Positions 35,852 to 46,665 of a stretch of DNA of 64,000 bases are shown one piece after another. The notes under the pieces are model-generated. The model saw only the letters and a program-made list of their open reading frames with translations, ran no database searches and was not told the DNA's origin. The position numbers and the translations under genes were made by a program. Position 1 is the first letter of the stretch. Every line of letters starts with the position of its first letter. The stretch spans positions 124,001 through 188,000 of the forward strand of contig VIIQ02000183.1 in assembly GCA_007449985.2 (NCBI GenBank). Direction: 5' to 3'. Source of the DNA: Desmodesmus armatus. Its lineage: Eukaryota; Chlorophyta; Chlorophyceae; Sphaeropleales; Scenedesmaceae.

Positions 35852-38086
35852 CCTTTTCCAAGTAACAGGGCTCAGTCAGCATGACACAATGATTCATCTA
35901 TCACTGAAAGAGTGACCTGCTCTCCCTGGCCTGCCAAAGCTGTGCTGGAGCCTGTGGTGTGCCTTGATGCAGGCCTGAATGAACCAAGCATCAAGCAAGC
36001 TCGTGCTTGACGCCCGTTTGCACGCAGCACTGACGCTTGGTGACAGCAGCACATATCAAATTGGTGGTACTTGCGGTGACCCCTGTGACGTGACAACAAA
36101 CACAGCACACAACATGAAGACCACTAGTCAGCCACTTGCAACCAGCACACAAATCTCACTTGCGCTTCGAAGGTGGTGCTACGATTGCAAGCTGACAACA
36201 TGAAGTTCTCACAGTTGCTGGATCTTGTGTGCTGTACAGACCTGACACGTAGGGCTGCAATGCAATAGTCGCATTGAATGTGTTGCAGCATGATCAGCAG
36301 GACCCTCTCAGACCTTGGCTTCCATGCCGCCGCCGCTTACCGCCATGGCTGTCATATAGACTGATGCCACCTTGCAAGGGTACTTGTAGCTTCTTCTTCC
36401 TGCACTTGGCTTCGACCCGTGTGCAATGGTGTTTCGACTGCAAAGCAAGTGCCTGTGCACGCCTCAGGCATCCCACAAGGTCTTAAGTGTCTTTGAGAAT
36501 GAATGATGTGAAAATGTGCACCGACAGGCACCACGCATGGTGATGCAGGGTTCAACACATGAAGCTCCGCAAGCCTGGTACTTTGATTGCTGGGGCTGCC
36601 TTTGATTCAGGTGCGGCAGCCATGCTGACTTGTATTGGTTTTTGCAACTGCCCAATGGCATAAGTAGCAAGGGTCCAGAGTGTTGCTGGGCTCCAGTTCA
36701 GGTGTACATGTTCAAAAGTGCCATTGCGCCTCAACAAATATACGAGTGTCGTCAAATTTGCAGCCATAGCGGCAGCTTGTGCATGAAGCACTCAACCAAC
36801 CCACTGTGTCGCAACGTTGAGTGTGTGTTCTGGTGTTGACAGGTGCCCTGCTGGTCCTGAACTGGAGGTCAACGATAGGGAGGTTGAGGTGTGCAGGTTT
36901 CAGCGTGTGCAGTTGATTTGGCTATGGCTGTTGAGTTGCTGAGTCGCGGTGCTGGCTGGTTCAACCAAGTTGCAGCTGTGTCGGGCGGCACACACGGCAT
37001 GCTGCGCAGGGGGGCAGCTGTGGGAGCAAGAGCAGATGTGTGGAAGGAAGTTGAGTATGGTGATTTGTTGTGGTTTGTGGAGTCTGTGAGGTGGGGCAGG
37101 GTGCACACGGTCCAGGCTTGGTCTATGTTGCCAGTCGACTGGCCGGCATGTTGTGATCCGCACTGGGGTGGGGGAGTCAGTAAGCTGGACAGCACAATCC
37201 TACAGTGTGGCCTGGAGACTTTAAATACGCTGTCTATGATAACACATACAATTCAAACTAATTTGCAGGAGACTGAGGGGGTAAATTTGAACGGAGGTGG
37301 GGAGGGGTCTGGAGCATGTATCATGTCTCCGCAGGTTCAATGACTTTGTTGTCAGAAGTCCAATAGAGGCTGTCTGCGGCTCATGGTAGCATCACAATGA
37401 GTATGAAGCTACCATGAGGCCCAGAAAGGCAGCAGCACAGCAGTGGCTGACTGATGGTTGAGGCAGTAGCCCAGTATGTTGGTGCAGCTTGATGTGAAGC
37501 GATGGAGAAATGTGGACATGTGATGCATCAGCATAGGCACTCTCCAGTGCTGTCCAGCACTTTGGGGCCCCTTCCTGAATGAACACCCTGTTGACCGTTT
37601 CTCATCTCCATGCGCAAAGCCCAGGGCCTCACAAAAGCTTGCAGCGCAAGAGGCGAGCCCCCCCCCCCCCCCCGCGAGTGTGTGATTGGTCACATCATAG
37701 GTATGAAACTACATCAACCATGGTGTGGCCCCCTAAGCAAGTTGACGGGGCGCTGGCAGCTTCAAGCTGCTGAAAGTTTCAGCAGGCAGTGTACGCTTGT
37801 TATTGTCTTGGTGTGTTACACCGGACAACAGAGGCGCGGCCTTGCCGGCTGTTGGACTTGCCAAAGTGACAGCAGTAGTTACAGTGACAACAGCACTGCA
37901 ACATCAGCAAGATGTTGAAAATTGTGCCCTGTAGCGCGTGCACTGACCTACATGCATTGCTCTGATTTGCAACAGGTGTGTGTGGTGTGTGCGCCAAACC
38001 AAGATTCACCACATTGCAATCGTGTGACTGCCGGCTCTGCCTGTGAGCCCTGTGGTTGCTGCGGCAGACGCATACGCACAGGCACT
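35852..38086. other. Intergenic; one doubtful ORF and a diverged repeat
   Basis: A + strand frame at about 36891-37341 (containing DLAMAVELLSRGAGW and EVEYGDLLWFVESV) looks less repetitive than its surroundings. It may be a gene fragment, but has no recognisable family and no clear start. The stretch 37420-37640 is a diverged inverted relative of about 38800-38945. A pure C run lies at 37659-37673. Confidence 0.3.
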
Positions 38087-38640
38087 AGGGATCCACCACA
38101 AAGCTAAGGGGTCCACCGCAAACCTAAGAAGGGGGGAGGGGGACGCCAGATTTAACAACCCCCCCTCCCCCTCTCTTTTTTTTAGGCTCTTTGGTCCAAA
38201 CACCCTCCGCCCCGTTGGTTTTTAGGTTCGTCATCGGAACTGCTGTGTCCCTTGCTGAAGAGCCGCTGAATCCCTCCCCCCCCCTCTGTTTTAGGCTGTT
38301 TTCGCAATCGAACCCTCCGCCCATATCTGGTTTAGGCTTGGCGCCCCCCCCCCCTTCTTAGGTTTGCGGTGGACCCCTAAGGCAGGAGGGGTGCCGCCAG
38401 GCCCAAGCCAGCTGGGTGGGAGTTGGGGAGGGTTCAATTGTAAAACAAGGCTGCAGCGGGGGTGCTTGAAGTTGAGGGTTCATTGGCTCGTCAGCAAGAG
38501 AGACAGCAGTACCGGAAACGAGCCTACTATGTAGTACATAGTATGTACTACATACTGATGGGGTGGCAGGGGGGGGATACCTTTGGAACACCATGATGGT
38601 AAAGTTCAAACGGGCCCAGACACCCCCCACCCCCCTACCC
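38087..38640. mobile_element. MITE copy 2, interrupted by copy 3
   Basis: The left end is GGGATCCACCACAAAGCTAA (38087-38107). The element resumes at 38378 with TAAGGCAGGAGGGGTG and continues through GGTTCAATTG and the core around 38500. Its right end is degraded. It is split by the intact copy at 38108-38377. Confidence 0.7.
38108..38377. mobile_element. MITE copy 3, intact, 270 bp, TAA target duplication
   Basis: The TIRs are a perfect match over about 27 bp (GGGGTCCACCGCAAACCTAA and onward, mirrored at the right end). TAA at 38105-38107 and 38378-38380 is a 3-bp target-site duplication. TIR length and TAA duplication suggest a Tourist/PIF-Harbinger-type MITE; this is inferred from family rules. 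Confidence 0.85.
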
Positions 38641-39039
38641 TGTAAAGCTGCTTTTCAGGGCCCCACGACGGCTGATATGCTCATACTGTAAGTTACATGG
38701 TTTCTGCACCCTCAGTACCATTCTCCAAGCTCGCCTGAGGCCTGTTTAAATACATCGACCAATGGTGATTTGCATCCTGAGACCCCACAGGGCTCAACAG
38801 CCTCGCAAAGACTTTTCTATGACACCACGATACATGATTGTAACTCTGCACTGCTTTACATCAAACCCAGCCAACATACAGGGCCACTGCCCTCAACCGC
38901 CAGTCAACCATCGCTGTGCTGCTGACTGTTTCAGCCTTGAGGTTGCTTAACATGTATCGTAAGGCTACACAAAGGCTTGCAATTTATAGCATGTGATGAA
39001 AGCCTTGGACTGAGCAGTTAACGAGGTCAAATGGGCTGT

Positions 39040-39312
39040 GGAGGTCCACCACAACCCTAAGACCCGGGTGGGGGGGCGTGACGCCAAGCCTAAACCGGAA
39101 GGGGGAGGGTTCAATTGCGAAAACAACCTCACACGGAAGGGGGGGGGGGTGGAGCGGCCGGTCAGCAAGGGAGACAGCTGTACCGATAACGAGCCTAACC
39201 CGGCCCGGGGGGTGGCGGTTCTGGACCGAAGAGAGAACAGAGAGGGGGGGACGGATACAACGGGTTTTGGTGTCACCCCCCCCCCGGGGTCTTAGGTTTG
39301 TGGTGGGCCACC
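39040..39312. mobile_element. MITE copy 4
   Basis: Ends GAGGTCCACCACAACCCTAA and, inverted, GGTTTGTGGTGGGCCACC. Same core as the other copies with long G and C runs inside. Confidence 0.75.
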
Positions 39313-39753
39313 TGCAAACAGAAAGGTTACTGTACCCTGTGAAGAAAGTTCAAATGGCCTAACACCACCCCCCCCCCTTCTAACCTCACAAGTTCCTTCT
39401 GATTAGGTTAAGTGAAAGCTGTTAGTATATGTTGGCAGGCAAAGTGTAGGATGGTGCTGGCCAGCTGACAGCGCCCCCCCCCCCCCCTGGGGGTGGGGGT
39501 GTTCGGGATTGACTAGCCATAAAAAGAGATGGGGCAGCGTCCAAAGATTATTGGCTGGGCCCAAAGGGCTTTGCCTTTAGCGGTCGATTTCCGACCTGAC
39601 CGGAACCGAGGATACACCGGTCTATTATGTTCCGGCATCGGTGCTGTGACCACCGCGCATGGTCTCCAAATTCTGGTCAACACTCTCTCACACCTGTCTC
39701 GATTTTTTGAGCTCCGTCCCGTTCACACCCGTTTTTTGACAATCCGAGCTAAA
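39313..39753. other. No gene seen
   Basis: Contains C runs near 39365 and 39474-39487 and nothing else that I recognise. Confidence 0.4.
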
Positions 39754-42371
39754 TTTCCTCGGAGAAGGATTCCGCAGGATCCTTCGGAGTGACTGGGGGG
39801 CCCCAAAAAAGAGCAAATGTGTGATTTCCTGTGAGAAGATGTGTGACATCCTGCAGACTGCATACGCAGACCCGAAGACCTCACGTTCTGCGCGGAATGG
39901 CAACTATAAGTCAGTCAGGGGACGCAGAAGGGCGGCAACGAACAGCAAGCGAAGCAACATACCGTTGCCACCTGTCTGTCGGGACCGCGTGCAGAAGACA
40001 GAGGAGAGCCAAGGGCCACACGAGATGTTTAAATTCGAGCAGGAACAATGCAATCGAGGCACTTCATGAACATTGCTGCTGTGTTCGACCCAAACGAGGG
40101 AACACCACCATCGTGTTCCACCTGAGCCTGGCTGTTGGGCAACACCTGGCTGTCGGGCCCTCACAATACACAATCAACTGTGCTAAGTGATGGCAAGGAA
40201 GAGTGCATACGGGGGGCATTGCTGCGACTGCATGCCACCATGTGTATCATTGGCCTCAGCTAGGGGGGGGGGGGGAGTGTGAGGGGGGTCTCCCCCCTCC
40301 ACAAAAGAGGCAGTGTCACTGCTAGTAGCTGCGTCGGCATCAAAGCAACGCCACAGAGAGGTGCCATTCAAGCCAGCAGCAACCACACAACAACAGGGAA
40401 GGCACCCACCAAAAAAGGGGGGGGCACCCCCCCTGCCTGGCGGGCCTGCCAGCAGACACAGCACTAGAGGAGCATTCGAAACCCCACCGCGGCCTGTTCG
40501 ACGGGTGTAGCGCAGGAGCGCCGTTTCCTCGGAGAAGGATTCCGCAGGATCCTTCGGAGTGACTGGGGGGCCCCAGAAGAGTAATAAATGTGTGAGAAAA
40601 CGAGTAATTTCCAAAAGGCAAAGGAGTGACCTCCTGCATACGCAGACCTGAAGACCCCATGTTCAGCGCGAAATTGCACCTGAAAGACCATGAGGGGTCG
40701 CAGAAGGGCGGCAACGAACAGCAAGCGAAGCAACAGACCGTTGCCACCTGTCTGTCGAGACCGCGTGCAGAAGGCAGAGGAGAGAAGGGCCACACGAGAT
40801 GTTTAAATTCGAGCAGGAACAATGCAATCGAGGCACTTCATGAACATTGCTGCTGTGTTCGACCCAAACGAGGGGCACCTCGATCGTGTTCCACCTGAGC
40901 CTGGCTGTTGGGCAACACCTGGCTGTCGGGCCCTCACAATACACAATCAACTGTGCTAAGTGATGGCAAGGAAGAGTGCATACGGGGGGCATTGCTGCGA
41001 CTGCATGCCACCATGTGTATCATTGGCCTCAGCTAGGGGGGGGGGGGAGTGTGAGGGGGGTCTCCCCCCTCCACAAAAGAGGCAGTGTCACTGCTAGTAG
41101 CTGCGTCGGCATCAAAGCAACGCCACAGAGAGGTGCCATTCAAGCCAGCAGCAACCACACAACAACAGGGAAGGCACCCACCAAAAAAGGGGGGCACCCC
41201 CCTGCCTGGCGGGCCTGCCAGCAGACACAGCACTAGAGGAGCATTCGAAACCCCCACCGCGGCCTGTTCGACGGGTGTAGCGCAGGAGCGCCGTTTCCTC
41301 GGAGAAGGATTCCGCAGGATCCTTCGGAGTGACTGGGGGGCCCCAGAAGAGTAATAAATGTGTGAGAAAACGAGTAATTTCCAAAAGGCAAAGGAGTGAC
41401 CTCCTGCATACGCAGACCTGAAGACCCCATGTTCAGCGCGAAATTGCACCTGAAAGACCATGAGGGGTCGCAGAAGGGCGGCAACGAACAGCAAGCGAAG
41501 CAACAGACCGTTGCCACCTGTCTGTCGAGACCGCGTGCAGAAGGCCCAAAGGCATCGAGAACGTGTGCTTCTCGACATAACTAAACGCAATCGAGGCTCA
41601 TTATGAATGCAATCGAGGCACTGCTGCTGTGTTCGATCCAAACGAGGGGCACCTCGATCGTGTCACCGAAACAGCCTGAGCCACCTGGCTGTCGGGCAAC
41701 TTGCCCGAGGCTTAACAACGCCGCACCATACCATTAGGGGCTGCCTCACCTGAGTTTCTCATCGACCCCACATGCCAGCTGGGGGGGAAGGGGCCATGCA
41801 TTGGCCCCTTGATGGGGGGGAGTGTGAGGGGGTCTCCCCCCTCCACACAAGAGGCAGTGCCACGGCTAGTAGCTGCGTCGGCATCAAAGCAATGCCAGAG
41901 GGAGGCGGGGGACCCCAACTTGGGGTTGGCAAGTTGCTTCTGGCTGGTTACACACCATCCAAGCAGCCAGGCCTCTTCAGGCAGTTTTTGCTTTGACGTT
42001 CCCAGAACGTGGCGTTGTTTGTGTCTCACGTTTCCAGAACTTCAAAGTCCACAAAATGGCATGTTTTGTCACCACTTCTCACGTTTCTGCAACTTGAAAC
42101 TCTGCAAAAGTCGCATTCTGCAGAACGTCAGAACTTGAGATCTCACGTTTCTGAAGAGCCCTGCAAGCAGCACACAGTTACAAGGGCGGCACTCCTGTGC
42201 CATGCGACCCAGCAAGCTGAGTAGCAACCACAGCTCAGCAGGCAAGTACCGTCCAAAAAAGGGGGGAACCCCCCTGCCTGGCAGGTTTGCAAACCGAAAC
42301 GCACACACAGGGGAGCGGGAAAAACACCACCGCGGCCTGTTCGACGGGTGTAGCGCAGGAGCGCCGTTTGA
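39754..42371. repeat. Tandem array of a 771-bp unit, about three copies
   Basis: The segment CGGAGAAGGATTCCGCAGG recurs at spacings of 770 and 773 bp (near 39759, 40529 and 41302). The third copy diverges after about 41545 and is longer, and the array ends with the unit's start (CGGCCTGTTCGACGGGTGTA) at about 42329. Frames on both strands are repeat-borne, have no known motif and are not called as genes. The truncated transposon copy follows directly. Confidence 0.85.
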
Positions 42372-42379
42372 GGACCTCT

Positions 42380-43366
42380 TTGGCCTGCCATTTATGGCAA
42401 GGCCTTTTCCCATGCTCAGGTCACATGTCCTCACACTTTAACGTTTTTCACCAAGCGTTCCATCATGGTACCTTCCCCACAAACTCCAGCAGGAACAATG
42501 AAAACTGCACAGCAAAACGAACCGATTGATGCCCGTTTGCGCCGGATCCCCCACACCACCGTAAGGTGCGATGGTGCTGCTCCCGTCGGAGCTTCTGACA
42601 GCGTCCACCCGAGGCCCTGTGGAGTCACCAGACCGTGAAATACATTCGTCAAACATGACTGGACTGTTCAGTAGCGTCAGTAGACGTTGTTGTTATATCC
42701 CCCACGGTCCCCTCCGCCCAGCCGTGCTCATAACTGTGGTTATCATATGAACAACAGCCCCATGAAATCAGTTCCAGACCCGACGTCGCGATGAGGCGTT
42801 ATATTGGACGTCACTTTTCACACGACGGTGTACAGGCTGTACAGTACAGCACATGTAGTTTGTACATTAGTAGCACACGTAGTTTGTACATTACAACAAT
42901 TGCAGCAATCATAACTGTTTCAGCATGATTGGACGAAGCTTCATCGATCCATGAACAACAGAACATGCACACCATCTGTGATGGTGTGACAAGTTGCGCC
43001 TGCTTGCCGAATGCTACAGGCTGCAAATGTTTGTAACTATGCATTATGAAGTCGCTGCAATGTAACGAGTGTTGGCCTGCCATATGTGGCATTGCTTGTG
43101 GCATTGCTTGACAACCCAGCAGCAGGACCAGCCAAACTGATTAAAGAGTTACATATACGGCAGTAGCAACAACATCAAAACAACAAAAACAAAAATAACC
43201 CTGCCCTTAGGGGGGCTCTGCTGTGCAGTGCACAGCAGAGCTTGGTTCGAATCCAAGCAGGGCTGGTCTTGAGTGATCAGCAGCATGTGCCCACACACAC
43301 TCACCCAACCTAACCAATCGCGTTTTTAGGGTATGGCAGGCCTGCTCTCCGACGGAGAGACTTGTT
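42380..43366. mobile_element. Truncated inverted copy of the 38-bp-TIR transposon
   Basis: Reverse complement of about 20241-21198. It keeps one TIR (TTGGCCTGCCATTTATGGC, from 42380) and lacks the other about 176 bp. It contains a short internal duplication (TGTACATTA...GTAGTTTGTACATTA, about 42860-42895) absent from the first copy. Confidence 0.85.
43197..43266 (+). other. tRNA-like module with B-box, second copy
   Basis: B-box GGTTCGAATCC at 43244-43254. The preceding hairpin GCTCTGCTGTGC / GCACAGCAGAGC is perfect here (12-bp stem, 3-base loop), whereas the first copy has one mismatch. Confidence 0.45.
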
Positions 43367-45030
43367 TGTCCCTCCATTGAGCACACTGAGGCCCTGTGCT
43401 TGTCTGGCTGTGCACGCAAAGGTTGCAGCTGCTAGGCAGTAATATCCCTAAGCAAGCATTTCATACCTATGTGCTGAGTTTGTCAACAGCATGCATGCTC
43501 AACGTTTGCGCATCGCAAACTCACGCAGCATGGCACTGCAGGGGTCCAGCTGGTACAACCAGCTGCATTCTGTACCTGGCAGGAGCTGGCATTCTTGCTT
43601 CGATCACGCAAGTGGCTCCATGTAGCTGTAGCTGTTACGTCCACATGTAGCGTTCAAAAGCAGCGCGGGCTGCTGCTGCTGGTGCTACTCAAGTCCCGAC
43701 AGTGTGGGTGTTGAGCAACATCGCGCTAATACCGCGCTAGGTCCGCAAACTATTATTGACCAAAGTGCTTCGTTACGTCATGATGGAACCGTACAGTACA
43801 CCAGCCTGGGTCACCGAGAGTGCCACCCATCGATGGCGATGTGCAGCTGTCACCCGGCCTCAAAGTTGCCTGTTGGCCAGCAACCGGGTATCAAACAGAA
43901 GCTTTTGCGCTGCTGTGTCCATTTATGTGCACCGCAGGCCCCGGGGCTGCCGGGATAGGCCGCAGGCAGCAGGTCACTCATTCAGAAAAAAATGGACATT
44001 TTTCCCCTATTGCATAAGACGTGAAAGTTAAACGAGCTTTTGAAGGCTGGAATATGTTCCACATGATAATTGTATGGCGATTTTCAATTATGTTTTCCCA
44101 GCCTAGGTCCGAAAAAACGAAAAAGAAAGTAAAAAAAAGTAAAGTAAAGTAGAGAAAAGTAACTGAAAGTAACAGGGCAGAACTTGCTTTCTGCAGCCCG
44201 GATTGTGGCCCAGCAGCAGCTGCAAGCTCTCGAATGGATGCTTGGTATGACCAGAAGTGGTTTGAAAGTGGTGCGGATGCAGCAGCAGCAGCAGCACCTG
44301 CAATGCCCCCACGGCTGTGCTGCTGTTGCCATCGCAACTGTTGATGTGCAAATCGTTATCGTATCATTCTTTCCGCGCCTCGCGACTCCTTCCAACATAG
44401 CATACCAAGGGTGTGATCACCATCTGCTGCTGCTGTTATGAACCTCGTGTCTGGCCAAATCTGACATTACAGATCATCTTCTACGTATACACATACACAC
44501 TCTCCAAAAGGCAGGGCATGTGGGTGTACTCGCCAAAACAGCTGGGTGGGCAAATTGGTGGGGCGGGCAGATTTGAGGAACCCCACCTTGTACCCCAATA
44601 TATCTTTTTCTTTTGTCAACACCTCGTTTACAGAATTGAAGGGGTGGTTTGGCCGCTCCTGTGCATGTCCAGAAACCTGAGTCCTAACTAACGGACGGGA
44701 CCGGACAGCTGACATTAGTCTCCTCCCCCCTTACTAAGTATAAAGGTAGTAAGGAAAATGAAGTATCGGGCCTCTGTCTGAGGCCTGCTGGGTGGTAGAC
44801 GAACTTGTTTCGATATCGGTCTTGAGGGCTCACTCTTTTGGTCTTTTTTGTTGTTGGGGCCCTTTTGGTGGGACACTCCAGTTGCACCCTCATTCTTAGA
44901 AATCTTTTGAGTTTTCCTTAGGAAAATAGTGGCTTCGTCGCCTCAATGCTGTGCGCCCAGCAATCAGACTGATCGACGCACTGCCGGGAATTGCAGCTTG
45001 CTGCACTCTATGCAACGTTGAACAACATAA
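43367..45030. other. No supported gene; purine-rich tract
   Basis: At 44108-44175 there is an AAAGT-rich purine tract. Other open frames are short and unsupported. Confidence 0.45.
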
Positions 45031-45592
45031 AAAGGAGATGTGAGAGCCAACCGGGAACCCAAGGCCAGAGAATGGGGAAGACGAAAGGGCAGCTGCAGCA
45101 GCAGGGGAAAAGACAAGCAGCGTACACAGCACACGTAGACTGTCCTCGTTAGTTTACAATGCATCTAAGGGGCCGCCACCCGAATGAAGTGCACGCGCGT
45201 CCACCAGGTTCGACCACCAGCATCAGCACCCAGCCATCGCCACAATATTACCTGCAACAGCACACCGGGCACCCAATCAGTCCAGCAGCAGGAGGAGACC
45301 ACGAGATGCACGTAGTGACATGTAGAACGATGGCGACCCCCAGGACCAGTGACGGAGAAAGGCAGTCAAGTTCCTGGACAACAGCAGCAGACCTGCACAG
45401 ACAGACAGCCGGGCACTAACAGCATGCATGCAAGGCACGAGTGCGGGTTAGATGCAAAAGACCGCACTCATGCAGAGGACAGAGCAAAGCTGCATGGATG
45501 GATACATCAATCGTGGTCACACTAGTTACCGGTGGCATGATCAAGCACGCATAGCAGCGTGGATACAGGCTGGAGGCTTGCTGTTCTAAACA
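45031..45592. repeat. Direct duplication, copy 1 (partner 46105-46665)
   Basis: About 562 bp, differing from the partner at only about two positions (a one-base indel in AATATTACC and a G/A change). Recent event. Confidence 0.9.
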
Positions 45593-46104
45593 CACATCCA
45601 ACACGGCTAGCGGGCACGGTGTGCTCCCCGCATGAGAGGGACAGGAGCAATCAAGAACAAGCAGATGCCAGGACATTGCAATCCGGGTTGCACCAAGCAG
45701 TAGTACACAGCATGACACAAGCCATACGCATAACATGTGGCAGGTTCCTGCAATCTCGTGTGAAGTGCATGTAGTAGACCAATGCACATGCGCTAATACC
45801 TGTGAGTGGGGGCCCCCCCGTGCTCTATGTGGTGTGGGGGAGATGGGAAGGGGGGGGGGGGGAGGGGGTTCTTGTTCTTGTTCTTGGTCTTGGTCTTGTT
45901 GAAGTTTGAAGGATTAGACTTAATCAACCCGAAGAGGAGAAACGCTCGTGGCTGCCGCTTCTCCCTGCACCCTTTCTACACCTCACAACTTTCGGCCACC
46001 AGGACCTAGGCCGTGGGCTTCGTCCAAGCACAGGGGATCATAGCAGGTAGGCACGCCTCTCGTTCAGAGCAGACGCTGTCGTCACCCATCACGATAATGT
46101 GTGT
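45593..46104. other. Spacer between the two duplicated segments
   Basis: Contains a G run at 45850-45863 and a TTCTTG-type short tandem repeat at about 45868-45900. No gene seen. Confidence 0.45.
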
Positions 46105-46665
46105 AAAGGAGATGTGAGAGCCAACCGGGAACCCAAGGCCAGAGAATGGGGAAGACGAAAGGGCAGCTGCAGCAGCAGGGGAAAAGACAAGCAGCGTACA
46201 CAGCACACGTAGACTGTCCTCGTTAGTTTACAATGCATCTAAGGGGCCGCCACCCGAATGAAGTGCACGCGCGTCCACCAGGTTCGACCACCAGCATCAG
46301 CACCCAGCCATCGCCACAATATACCTGCAACAGCACACCGGGCACCCAATCAGTCCAGCAGCAGGAGGAGACCACGAGATGCACGTAGTGACATGTAGAA
46401 CGATGGCGACCCCCAGGACCAGTGACGGAGAAAGGCAGTCAAGTTCCTGGACAACAGCAGCAGACCTGCACAGACAGACAGCCGGGCACTAACAGCATGC
46501 ATGCAAGGCACGAGTGCGGGTTAGATGCAAAAGACCGCACTCATGCAGAGGACAGAGCAAAGCTGCATGGATGGATACATCAATCATGGTCACACTAGTT
46601 ACCGGTGGCATGATCAAGCACGCATAGCAGCGTGGATACAGGCTGGAGGCTTGCTGTTCTAAACA
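46105..46665. repeat. Direct duplication, copy 2, ending at the GT54 start codon
   Basis: Identity with 45031-45592 stops exactly at the A of the ATG at 46665. The segment therefore serves as the immediate 5' flank of the gene. Confidence 0.9.

Noticed and set aside
36891..37341. 150-residue + strand frame as a gene
   Set aside because: No recognised family, and no credible start codon or splice partners. Mentioned only as a doubtful fragment.
39831..41641. Proteins of 100-200 residues in the 771-bp array
   Set aside because: Frames belong to the tandem unit, differ between copies through indels and show no domain.
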